From contig NZ_CP009933.1 of the NCBI RefSeq assembly GCF_000968375.1, positions 5,332,001-5,396,000 on the forward strand: a stretch of 64,000 nucleotides of DNA, in the 5' to 3' direction. The stretch comes from Clostridium scatologenes (lineage in GTDB: Bacteria; Bacillota; Clostridia; Clostridiales; Clostridiaceae). Numbering within the stretch: position 1 is the first letter of the stretch; every line of letters starts with the position of its first letter. Both the position numbers and the translations under genes were made by a program. Below the pieces are notes generated by a model. That model saw only the letters and a list, made by a program, of their open reading frames with translations, did no database searches and was not told the origin of the DNA. Below, in pieces: positions 23,799-32,293 of this stretch.

Positions 23799-24508
23799 AA
23801 TTTCATTCTTGTTAAATATTTTATCTAATCAGATTAATGTAAGTTTAAGAATGTTTTCTGTTATAAATTGTAGAAAGTAATGATCGAAAAATGAGGCTTA
23901 TAGTAAATTTATGAAAAGAGTACTATTAATTATAATTATGATTAACACAAGATGGATTAGTTTTAACAATAATATTTTGACAAAAATATACTTATTGTAA
24001 AATAATCTGCATGTTTTTCAAAAAAAAGTGTTTTAATTAGCAAATATAATGATGAAAATAATAAAATGATATTTTCAATTGACAGATGTTTTATTTTTAA
24101 ACTCAGAAAGTTATATAAATTAAATATTATTATAATTTGTTTGACGATTGCTGAATATTAAAAAAATAGAATTACAAAAGTTAAATTTTTGTCAAAAATA
24201 ATATAATGAATTTACAGTAATAAACTATTATTGTAAAAATACTATGCAATATTGAAATTATGGATAAAATATAGTACTATATAGTAGTAGCCGTAATTAA
24301 AGAAATATCTAGTGTTTAAGGGACAAAATTAAAATTAATTATATTTTGTTTGGCTAAAAATTTATGTAATTGTTTAAAAATAATTGTTAAAAAAATAACT
24401 ATAATTGCATTTTTAATAGTTATTGAGTTGCTAAAATGTGACAAAAGTTTAAAAAAAGAAAGCATCAATAACTAATTTAATTAAATAACATATAAGGAGA
24501 TGATATTC
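23799..24508. other. 710-bp AT-rich regulatory region before hydC
   Basis: There is no gene. It contains several inverted repeats: TTTACAGTAAT / ATTATTGTAAA (24211-24237), the Rex-like site listed separately (24384-24401), and AATAACTAT / ATAGTTATT (24393-24425). TTTACA-N17-TAAAAA (24211-24239) could be a promoter. The size and palindromes suggest complex control of the hydrogenase operon. Confidence 0.45.
24384..24401. promoter_or_regulatory. Rex-like operator candidate upstream of hydC
   Basis: TTGTTAAAAAAATAACTA matches the NADH/NAD-sensing repressor Rex consensus TTGTTAANNNNTTAACAA exactly in the left half and at 5 of 7 bases in the right half, with correct 4-base spacing. It lies about 110 bases before hydC. 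Such A/T words are common in AT-rich DNA, so this is tentative. Confidence 0.4.
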
Positions 24509-24985
24509 ATGGAAAACATGTTTAAATGTAGTGATGTAGATACTATATTACAAAAACATAACTTTCAAGCTACTAATATTATTGCAATACTTCAAGACAT
24601 TCAAGAAGTATATAGGTATTTGCCTAAGGAAATATTTCAATATCTTTCAGAAAAGCTTGGTATGAGTAGAGCAAAAATATATGGTATAGCAACCTTTTAT
24701 GAAAATTTTTCGTTAGATCCTAAAGGTAAATTTATAATAAAGGTATGTGATGGAACTGCTTGTCACGTAAGAAAATCAATTCCCATTTTAAATAAAATAA
24801 GAGAAGAATTAAAACTTTCAGAAGATAAAACTACAACAGATGATTTACTATTTTCTGTGGAAACGGTTTCCTGCCTTGGTGCCTGTGGGCTAGCACCTGC
24901 TATTACGGTTAATGATCAAGTACATGGTGCTATGACTACTGACAAAGTAGTAGAGCTTTTAAATTCACTTAAGGAGGAAAAATAG
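24509..24985 (+). CDS. hydC: [FeFe]-hydrogenase subunit HydC (NuoE-like)
   Basis: A 158-residue thioredoxin-fold [2Fe-2S] protein, the NuoE-like subunit of a trimeric electron-bifurcating or NAD(P)-linked [FeFe]-hydrogenase. The helical N terminus (ILQDIQEVYRYLPKEIFQYL) is followed by the cluster ligands: CDGTACHV (two Cys near residues 82-87) and CLGACGLAP (two Cys near residues 123-127). I chose ATG 24509 because AAGGAG lies 9 bases upstream; ATG 24500 touches that site. It is the first gene of the hydC-hydB-hydA operon, with one base to hydB. Confidence 0.93.
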   Translation: MENMFKCSDVDTILQKHNFQATNIIAILQDIQEVYRYLPKEIFQYLSEKLGMSRAKIYGIATFYENFSLDPKGKFIIKVCDGTACHVRKSIPILNKIREELKLSEDKTTTDDLLFSVETVSCLGACGLAPAITVNDQVHGAMTTDKVVELLNSLKEEK

Positions 24986-24986
24986 T

Positions 24987-26861
24987 ATGCTTCTCAATAG
25001 AAATGATTTAATTAATGCTAGGGATGAGTATAGAAAGAGTCTTGAAATGCAGAGCAAGAAGATTCTTATATGTGGTGGAACTGGATGTGTTGCAGGCGGT
25101 TCATTAAAAATTTATGATGAATTTTTAAAGTTAATGAAAGAAAGAAACTTGAATTGTACAGTAGAACTTGAAAAGCATTCACATGATGAATCAGTTGGAC
25201 TTAAAAAAAGTGGATGTCATGGATTTTGTGAAATGGGTCCTCTTATAAGGATTGAACCATTTGGATATTTGTACATAAAAGTAAAACCAGAGGATTGTGG
25301 AGAAATTTTAGATAAAACTATACTTAATAATGAATGTGTAGAACGACTTGTATATAAAAAAGATGATGTAATATATAAAAAACAGGATGAAATTCCTTTT
25401 TATAAAAAGCAAACTAGAATAGCTCTTAAACATTGTGGACATATAGATGCAACTTCAATAAAAGAATGTATAGCTTTAGGTGGATATTCTTCTCTTGAAA
25501 AAGCATTATTTGATATGACTTCGGATGAAATTATTAAGCAAATTGATGAATCCAATTTAAGAGGACGTGGGGGCGGAGGATTTCCTACTGGTCGTAAATG
25601 GGGTCAAGTAAAACGTCAAAAAGCAGATATGAAATATATTGTTTGTAATGGTGATGAAGGTGATCCAGGTGCATTTATGGATAGAAGTGTAATGGAAGGA
25701 GATCCTCATAGGTTAATTGAAGGAATGATGATTGCGGCTGTAGCTTGTGGTGCAAAAGAAGGTTATATTTATGTTCGTGCAGAATATCCTCTTGCTGTAA
25801 GTAGACTTGCTAATGCAATTGAACAAGCAAAAGAATGTGGAATATTAGGTGAAAATATTCTTGGAACAAATTTTAACTTTGATATCAAAATTAATAAAGG
25901 TGCAGGTGCTTTTGTATGTGGAGAGGGAAGTGCACTTACAGCTTCTATAGAAGGAAAAAGGGGAATGCCTAGAGTAAAACCTCCAAGAACTGTTGAGCAT
26001 GGACTTTTTGATAAACCAACAGTGCTTAATAATGTTGAAACTTTTGCAAATGTACCAATAATTATTGATGAAGGAGCACAATGGTATAAAGAAATTGGAA
26101 CTGAGGATAGTCCTGGTACGAAAGCTTTTGCTTTAACAGGAAACATTGAAAATACAGGGCTTATTGAAGTACCGATGGGAACCACCTTGAGAGAAGTAAT
26201 ATTTGATATAGGTGGAGGAATAAGAGACGGCAAAAAATTTAAGGCAGTGCAAATCGGAGGACCATCGGGAGGATGCCTTACAACTGATAATCTTGATTTG
26301 CCACTGGATTTTGATTCACTAAAAAAAGTAGGAGCTATGATAGGCTCTGGTGGTTTAGTAGTTATGGATGAAGATACCTGTATGGTTGAAGTTGCTAGAT
26401 TTTTTATGAACTTTACTCGTAACGAGTCTTGTGGTAAATGTGTTCCATGTCGTGAAGGTACTAAGAGAATGCTTGAAATTCTTGAAGGTATTGTTGCAGG
26501 TAATGGTAAATTAGAAGATATAGATATGTTATTAGAACTTGCGGATACTATATCTTCAACAGCATTATGTGGACTTGGGAAATCAGCTTCATCTCCAGTT
26601 GTTAGTACTATTAAAAATTTCCGTGATGAATATGAAACTCATATAGTTGATAAAAAGTGCCCTTCAAAAACGTGTACTAAACTTAAAAAGATATTTATTG
26701 ATAGAGAAATTTGTAAAGGATGTTCAAAGTGTTCTAAAGTTTGTCCTGTTGGGGCGATTTCTGGTAAAGTTAAAAATCCATTTGAAATTGATCAAAATAA
26801 ATGTGTGAAATGTGGTACTTGTATTGATGCTTGTGCATTTAAAGCTATAAAGGAGGATTAA
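24987..26861 (+). CDS. hydB: [FeFe]-hydrogenase subunit HydB (NuoF-like)
   Basis: 624 residues. An N-terminal thioredoxin-like [2Fe-2S] domain (CGGTGC and CHGFCEMGP) comes first. The NuoF-like core follows, with the NAD(P)H and FMN sites (RGRGGGGFPTGRKW; GDEGDPGAFMDR) and the [4Fe-4S] motif ESCGKCVPCREGTKRMLE. The C-terminal part has two 4Fe-4S ferredoxin motifs (CKGCSKCSKVCPVGAI; CVKCGTCIDACAFKAI). It transfers hydride electrons between NAD(P)H and the iron-sulfur chain of HydA, and in relatives it houses the bifurcating flavin. It is 4 bases from hydA. Nucleotide preference cannot be read with certainty. Confidence 0.94.
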   Translation: MLLNRNDLINARDEYRKSLEMQSKKILICGGTGCVAGGSLKIYDEFLKLMKERNLNCTVELEKHSHDESVGLKKSGCHGFCEMGPLIRIEPFGYLYIKVKPEDCGEILDKTILNNECVERLVYKKDDVIYKKQDEIPFYKKQTRIALKHCGHIDATSIKECIALGGYSSLEKALFDMTSDEIIKQIDESNLRGRGGGGFPTGRKWGQVKRQKADMKYIVCNGDEGDPGAFMDRSVMEGDPHRLIEGMMIAAVACGAKEGYIYVRAEYPLAVSRLANAIEQAKECGILGENILGTNFNFDIKINKGAGAFVCGEGSALTASIEGKRGMPRVKPPRTVEHGLFDKPTVLNNVETFANVPIIIDEGAQWYKEIGTEDSPGTKAFALTGNIENTGLIEVPMGTTLREVIFDIGGGIRDGKKFKAVQIGGPSGGCLTTDNLDLPLDFDSLKKVGAMIGSGGLVVMDEDTCMVEVARFFMNFTRNESCGKCVPCREGTKRMLEILEGIVAGNGKLEDIDMLLELADTISSTALCGLGKSASSPVVSTIKNFRDEYETHIVDKKCPSKTCTKLKKIFIDREICKGCSKCSKVCPVGAISGKVKNPFEIDQNKCVKCGTCIDACAFKAIKED

Positions 26862-26865
26862 TAGA

Positions 26866-28545
26866 ATGAATGGAAATTTTATGATTATAGATAATATTCC
26901 TGTTAAAATAAATGGTGAAAAAAATATTCTTGAATTAATTAGAAAAATCGGTATTGAATTACCTACATTTTGTTACCATTCGGAACTTTCGGTTTATGGA
27001 GCATGTCGCATGTGCATGGTAGAAAATAAACATGGTGGTATAGAAGCAGCTTGTTCTACTCCACCTAAAGCAGGTATGGAAATATTTACAAATACTCCTA
27101 GGCTTAGAAAGTATAGAAAAAATATTCTTGAATTGTTGCTTGCAAACCACTGTAGAGATTGTACAACTTGTGAAAAAAATGGTCATTGTAAGCTTCAGGA
27201 TTTAGCAAAGCGATTTGGAATAAATAAGGTAAGTTTTAATAATACTTCTAAAAATGAACAAATAGATGATTCGTCATCATGTATTGTAAGAGATAAAAGT
27301 AAATGTATACTATGCGGCGATTGCGTAAGAGTATGTGAAGAAGTACAAAATGTTGGAGCTATCGATTTTGTTAGTAGAGGTTCTAATATGAGTGTAACTA
27401 CTGCATTTGATGAACCTATAGCAAATTCAAATTGTGTTGGATGTGGTCAATGTGCAGCTGTATGTCCTACTGGTGCTATTGTAGTTAAGAATGATACAGC
27501 TAAACTTTGGGATGAACTTAGTGATAAAAATACAAAAGTTATAGTTCAAATTGCACCTGCTGTAAGAGTAGGAATCAATGGAGAATTAGGACAAGAAAAT
27601 GGAAGTAATGCAATGGGTAAAATAGTAGCTGCGCTAAGAAGAATGGGATTTGACAATGTATTTGATAGTTCAACAGGAGCTGATCTTACAGTATTAGAGG
27701 AATCATCAGAACTTATTTCAAGAATTGAAAAAAATGAAAAATTACCATTATTTACATCATGCTGTCCTGCATGGATAAATTATGTAGAAAATAACCATAT
27801 GGATTTAATGAAAAATATTTCTACATGTAAGTCTCCTATGGAAATGTTTGCTTCTGTAATTAAAGAATATTATAAGGATTCTGATAAGAAAATTGTAGTT
27901 GTAGCAGTAATGCCTTGTACTGCGAAAAAATTTGAAGCAAAAAGAGATGAGTTCAAACAAAATGGTGTTGCTGATGTAGATTACGTAATAACTACACAAG
28001 AACTTATTAGTATGATAAGGGAATCGGGAATAGTATTTTCTGAATTAGAACCTGAAGCAGTTGATATGCCGTTTGGACTTAGCAGTGGAGGCGGTGTTAT
28101 ATTTGGAGTAACAGGTGGTGTTACAGAAGCTGTTTTACGTAAAATTTTAGAAGATGAATCTAATACTATACTAAATGCTATTGTATTTGATGGCGTTAGA
28201 GGACTACAAGGTGTTAAAGAAACTAGTATTAATATTGGTGATCGTGAAGTGAAAATTGCAATAGCAAGTGGACTAAAAAATGCAGAAAATCTTATTAAAA
28301 AAATAAAATCTGGTGAAGTACATTATGATTTTATTGAAGTTATGGCATGTCCAGGTGGATGTATTTCTGGAGGTGGTCAGCCGTTCCAAAATAGTGAGGG
28401 GAAATTGAAACGTAGTGCTGGATTATATAAAGCTGATAAAATGAGCAGCATAAAACGTTCCAATGATAATCCATTGATGAAAACATTATATTCAGGATTA
28501 TTAAAAGATAAGGTACATAAATTGTTACATGTAGAGTATAAGTAA
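26866..28545 (+). CDS. hydA: [FeFe]-hydrogenase catalytic subunit HydA
   Basis: A 559-residue catalytic subunit (2H+ + 2e- to H2). The N terminus is a [2Fe-2S] ferredoxin-like domain (CYHSELSVYGACRMCMVE), then the His/Cys-ligated cluster (HCRDCTTCEKNGHCKLQ) and two [4Fe-4S] motifs (CILCGDCVRVCEE; CVGCGQCAAVCPTGAI). The H-cluster motifs are complete: TSCCPAW (about residue 297), MPCTAKKFE (about 348) and MACPGGCISGGGQP (about 493). It is the last gene of hydCBA and is followed by a strong terminator. With HydB and HydC it should couple H2 to NAD(P)H and ferredoxin. Confidence 0.96.
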   Translation: MNGNFMIIDNIPVKINGEKNILELIRKIGIELPTFCYHSELSVYGACRMCMVENKHGGIEAACSTPPKAGMEIFTNTPRLRKYRKNILELLLANHCRDCTTCEKNGHCKLQDLAKRFGINKVSFNNTSKNEQIDDSSSCIVRDKSKCILCGDCVRVCEEVQNVGAIDFVSRGSNMSVTTAFDEPIANSNCVGCGQCAAVCPTGAIVVKNDTAKLWDELSDKNTKVIVQIAPAVRVGINGELGQENGSNAMGKIVAALRRMGFDNVFDSSTGADLTVLEESSELISRIEKNEKLPLFTSCCPAWINYVENNHMDLMKNISTCKSPMEMFASVIKEYYKDSDKKIVVVAVMPCTAKKFEAKRDEFKQNGVADVDYVITTQELISMIRESGIVFSELEPEAVDMPFGLSSGGGVIFGVTGGVTEAVLRKILEDESNTILNAIVFDGVRGLQGVKETSINIGDREVKIAIASGLKNAENLIKKIKSGEVHYDFIEVMACPGGCISGGGQPFQNSEGKLKRSAGLYKADKMSSIKRSNDNPLMKTLYSGLLKDKVHKLLHVEYK

Positions 28546-28574
28546 AATTATAATGTTTTAGAAAATATAAATAT

Positions 28575-28620
28575 AATAAGGAAGTAATAAAAAAATTACT
28601 TCCTTATTTAAATGTTTTTT
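28575..28620 (+). terminator. Terminator of hydCBA
   Basis: Perfect 14-bp stem (28575-28588 / 28595-28608) with an AAAAAA loop, then ATGTTTTTT. A strong intrinsic terminator. Confidence 0.85.
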
Positions 28621-29161
28621 ATTAACTAGTTATATGTATAAGTATATTGAAAGGAAAGTAGTAATGTTTTTCATATATGCTTAATGATAAATAATTAAAA
28701 AAGTGTTTATCATAATAGAGTAAAAAATATTTTATTTTTGACTAATTTTAAACATATTTTTATATAATATTAAAGTCAAATGGATATAAAAGAATTATAT
28801 AGAAAAGTAAAAAATATGATTTTAAATATTAAATGCATTTTAATATTTTGTATATAATACCAAATTTTCAATTATAATAAAATACAAGTTTGTTAGAGGT
28901 GTAAATATATTTTATGCTGTTGATTAGTCATTATGTTAGATTAAAGTAAATAAAGTGAACATAATTCCATTAAATTCATTTGTTAGATACCAAATAGTGA
29001 GACTAAACAAATCAAAGCTGATAAAATCGTAACAATGTTTTTGCGTTTAATATTATTAAATTTAATTTTTATAAAAAATTTTTTTGAAAAAGTTTAAATT
29101 TAATTTAATAATACTTTACAAATAAGAAATTTCATTTGCACTTAATGTATTTTTATGCAAA
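28621..29161. other. AT-rich region upstream of fdhF
   Basis: About 540 bases without a gene or RNA that I can support. It is very AT-rich (mostly A/T runs). It may hold distal regulatory sites for fdhF, but no motif stands out until the palindrome at 29,162. Confidence 0.4.
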
Positions 29162-29188
29162 AGGATTGTTAAAAACTTTAACAATCCT
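29162..29188. promoter_or_regulatory. Perfect palindrome abutting the fdhF promoter, Rex-like
   Basis: AGGATTGTTAAA (29162-29173) and its exact reverse complement (29177-29188) are separated by AAC. The core TTGTTAA...TTAACAA resembles a Rex operator but the half-sites are 5, not 4, bases apart. Its right end is 3 bases before the -35 hexamer, so a bound protein could block or assist RNA polymerase. Alternatively it is a terminator-like hairpin without T run. Confidence 0.6.
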
Positions 29189-29191
29189 AGC

Positions 29192-29220
29192 TTGACATTG
29201 ATTTCAGAATATTTTAATAT
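29192..29220 (+). promoter_or_regulatory. Promoter of fdhF
   Basis: Consensus TTGACA (29192-29197), 17-base spacer, TAATAT (29215-29220). Transcription from about 29,227 gives a 5' leader of roughly 118 bases before the fdhF start. Confidence 0.8.
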
Positions 29221-29344
29221 ATTTATATTAAGAGGGTTTACAATGATTTACATGCAGTTATTATTTTTTCAATTAATGGGTTTATAAAGTTCAGTTATTT
29301 GTTATCAGGCTAAAAAGTAAAGGATTTAATTAGGGGGTAATTAA

Positions 29345-31492
29345 ATGGAAAATAAGGTATTGACTGTCTGTCCTTATTGTGGTGCTGGATGTAATTTATA
29401 TCTGGTTGTAGAAGATGGAAAGATAGTAAGAGCTGAACCTGCTAATGGTAGAACTAATGAGGGAAATTTATGTCTTAAAGGACACTATGGATGGGATTTT
29501 TTAAATGATCCTAAAATTTTAACAGCTCGTTTAAAGAAACCTATGATAAGAAAAAATGGACAACTTGAAGAGGTTTCATGGGAAGAAGCTATAGATTTTA
29601 CAGCTTCAAAATTGAAAGAAATTAAAGAGAAATATGGACCAAATTCAATTATGGGAACAGGTTGTGCTAGAGGATCGGGAAATGAAGCTAATTACATTAT
29701 GCAAAAGTTTATGAGAGCGGTTATTGGAACTAATAATGTTGATCACTGTGCTAGAGTTTGACATGCACCATCTGTAGCCGGTCTGGCTTATGTATTAGGT
29801 AATGGAGCAATGTCAAATGGTATTCATGAAATAGATGATTGTGATCTAGTATTTATTTTTGGATATAATGGTGCGGATTCACATCCTATAGTTGCAAGAA
29901 GAATAATAAATGCAAAACGAAAGGGAGCTAAAATAGTAGTAACAGATCCACGTATAACAGAATCGGCTAGGATAGCTGATTTATGGCTTCCTATAAAAAA
30001 TGGTACTAATATGATACTAGTAAATGCTTTTGCAAATGTTTTAATAAATGAAGGCTTATACAACAAGCAATATGTAGAAGAACATACAGTAGGATTTGAA
30101 GAATATAAGGCTTTAGTTGAAAAGTATACTCCAGAGTATGCAGAAAAAATGACTGGAGTACCAGCAAAAGATATAAGAAAAGCAATGAAAATGTATTCTA
30201 AAGCTAAAAATGCCATGATACTTTATGGAATGGGAGTATGTCAATTTGGACAAGCAGTTGATGTTGTTAAAGGTTTAGCATCATTGGCACTTCTAACAGG
30301 AAACTTTGGAAGACCAAATGTAGGGATTGGTCCTGTAAGGGGACAAAATAATGTACAAGGTGCTTGTGATATGGGGGCGCTTCCTAATGTATATCCAGGA
30401 TATCAATCAGTAACAAATGATGAAATAAGGGAAAAATTTGAAAATGCTTGGGGAGTAAAACTTCCAAATAAAGTGGGATATCACTTAACTGAAGTTCCTC
30501 ATTTAGTGCTAAAAGAGGATAAAATAAAAGCTTATTACATTATGGGTGAGGATCCAGTACAAAGTGATCCAGATGCAGCAGAGGTTAGAGAAGCCTTAGA
30601 TAAATTAGAGCTTGTAATTGTTCAAGATATATTTATGAATAAAACAGCGCTTCATGCAGATGTAATATTGCCAGCTACTTCTTGGGGTGAACATGAAGGG
30701 GTATATAGTTCGGCTGATAGAGGGTTCCAAAGATTCCGTAAGGCAATAGAGCCTACAGGAGATGTAAAACCTGATTGGCAAATAATAAGTGAAATTGCTA
30801 CAGCTATGGGATATGAAATGAATTATAAAAGTACAAAGGAAATTTGGGATGAATTAAGAAACTTGTGTCCAAACTTTAAGGGAGCAAGTTACGAAAGACT
30901 TGAAGAACTAGGTGGAATTCAATGGCCATGTCCTTCGGAAGACCATCCAGGAACTTCATATTTGTATAAAGGAAATAAGTTTAATACTTCTAGCGGAAAG
31001 GCAAATTTATTTGCAGCAGAATGGAGAGCGCCTATGGAGAGTACAGATAATGAATATCCTCTAGTACTTTCTACAGTAAGGGAGGTTGGTCACTATTCAG
31101 TAAGAACAATGACTGGTAACTGTAGGGCACTTCAGCAGTTAGCTGATGAACCAGGGTATGTTCAGATAAATCCAGAGGATGCTAGAAACTTAAATATATT
31201 GGATCAACAATTTGTGAGAATAAGTTCACGTAGAGGATCTGTAGTAGCTAAGTCATTGGTTACAGATAGAGTTAATAAGGGCGCAGTGTATATGACATAT
31301 CAATGGTGGGTAGGAGCGTGTAACGAACTTACTTTAAATAACTTAGATCCTATATCTAAGACACCAGAGTATAAATATTGTGCTGTAAGGGTAGAAAATA
31401 TTAAAGATCAAAAGTCTGCAGAACAATATGTAAAGGATGAGTATACTAAGATAAGAAAAAAGATGAACATAAATTTGGAATGTTGTAAATAG
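29345..31492 (+). CDS. fdhF: Selenocysteine formate dehydrogenase, catalytic subunit
   Basis: 715 residues when the in-frame TGA at 29759-29761 is read as selenocysteine (residue 139), in the motif CARV-Sec-HAPSVAG. The N-terminal [4Fe-4S] motif is C9-x2-C12-x3-C16-x26-C43. The bis-molybdopterin guanine dinucleotide Mo/W-binding domains follow, ending near GAVYMTYQWW. It reversibly interconverts CO2 and formate, feeding fhs. In C. autoethanogenum the equivalent subunit forms one complex with the Hyt hydrogenase encoded next, allowing direct H2/CO2-formate interconversion. It has its own promoter at 29,192 and ribosome site (AGGGGG). A plain translation would stop after 138 residues. Also called fdhA. 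Confidence 0.96.
29759..29792 (+). promoter_or_regulatory. Sec codon and bacterial SECIS hairpin
   Basis: TGA at 29759-29761 is followed 15 bases later by the hairpin AGCC-GGTCT-GGCT (29776-29788). The GGTCT apical loop is the SelB-binding loop known from E. coli fdhF, at the right distance. Conserved protein sequence continues after the TGA. Confidence 0.9.
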
Positions 31493-31502
31493 TATGTAAA
31501 TG

Positions 31503-31617
31503 AAGATCTATCTTTAAATTAAGTTCTTTTTTATTAGAACATGGGAAATTTGCTATATCAAAATCCAAGATTTTGCTTGATAGTTAAAAAGATTTAAAGA
31601 TAGGTCTTTTAAGAACT
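31503..31617 (+). ncRNA. Structured intergenic element between fdhF and hytC
   Basis: A closing helix of about 17 bp (31503-31519 with 31592-31608; one G-T pair) encloses two inner hairpins: GTTCT/AGAAC (31523-31527 / 31536-31540) and an AAAATC/GATTTT hairpin flanked by TATCAA/TTGATA (31556-31582). AGTTCTT (31522-31528) can instead pair with AAGAACT (31611-31617), giving an alternative fold that opens the closing helix. This looks like a three-way-junction leader or a processing/attenuation element. I know no named RNA family that it matches. Four Ts after the closing helix make weak termination possible. Confidence 0.5.
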
Positions 31618-31810
31618 AGCATATTATATAATTTTATTATGTAAAGGTATTCAAACGAGAATATGTTACTTTATGAATTTGATAAATAATTATGTTCAAA
31701 TTCTAAAGGTTTTAAATATAAGTTATAAAAGTTCAATTTATTAAATGGGGGTAAATGGAATAATTTATTATTCTTTTTATATAAATCTTTAGGTAAGAGG
31801 GTGAATTTTA

Positions 31811-32293
31811 ATGGATGTGGCACAAAAAGAAAATTTAGACATGAATGGTAAAGACGTAATAGAAAAATATCCTAAAGAACAGAGATATACTTTGGCTATT
31901 TTGCAAGATATACAAAGAAAGTATAGGTATATCCCTAGAGAGTCTTTAGAGGCTTTGGCTGAGTACTTAGAAACTCCTGTTAGTAGGCTATATGGTATGG
32001 CTACATTTTACAAAGCTTTAAGTTTAACACCAAAAGGGGAGAACATTATAACAGTATGTGATGGAACTGCTTGTCACGTAGCTGGATCAATGGTGGTGTT
32101 AGATGAACTTGAAAAAATATTAGGTATTAAACCTGGGGGAACAACAGAAGATCTTAAGTTTTCAATTAATACAGTTAACTGTATAGGATGTTGCGCTATA
32201 GCTCCTGTTATGATGATTAACGATAAATATTATGGAAATTTGACACCTAAAATGATAAAAGAAATTCTTGATGAGTATAGGGGTGAAAAATAA
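31811..32293 (+). CDS. hytC: Hyt hydrogenase subunit HytC (NuoE-like)
   Basis: A 160-residue NuoE-like [2Fe-2S] subunit, homologous to HydC at 24509 (AILQDIQRKYRYIPRESLEAL; ligands in CDGTACHVAG and CIGCCAIAPVM). In the characterised C. autoethanogenum Hyt complex this is part of an NADP-specific, ferredoxin-dependent electron-bifurcating [FeFe]-hydrogenase. Its stop shares one base with the start of hytB, so the two are coupled. It lies 318 bases after fdhF with the structured element between. The gene order hytC-B-D-E1-A-E2 matches the known cluster. Confidence 0.92.
   Translation: MDVAQKENLDMNGKDVIEKYPKEQRYTLAILQDIQRKYRYIPRESLEALAEYLETPVSRLYGMATFYKALSLTPKGENIITVCDGTACHVAGSMVVLDELEKILGIKPGGTTEDLKFSINTVNCIGCCAIAPVMMINDKYYGNLTPKMIKEILDEYRGEK

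Noticed and set aside
25769..26233. 154-codon minus-strand frame inside hydB
   Set aside because: It lies wholly within the conserved NuoF-like sequence, with no ribosome site and a proline/serine-rich shadow composition.
29345..29761. A truncated 138-residue molybdoprotein plus a separate downstream gene
   Set aside because: The TGA is in the Sec position of the family with a SECIS hairpin following, and the frame continues to 31,492; it is one gene.
28546..31810. Sigma-54 promoter (GG-N10-GC) controlled by the nearby activator
   Set aside because: Looked for before hydC, fdhF and hytC by eye; no convincing -24/-12 pair was found, and fdhF has a good sigma-A-type promoter instead.
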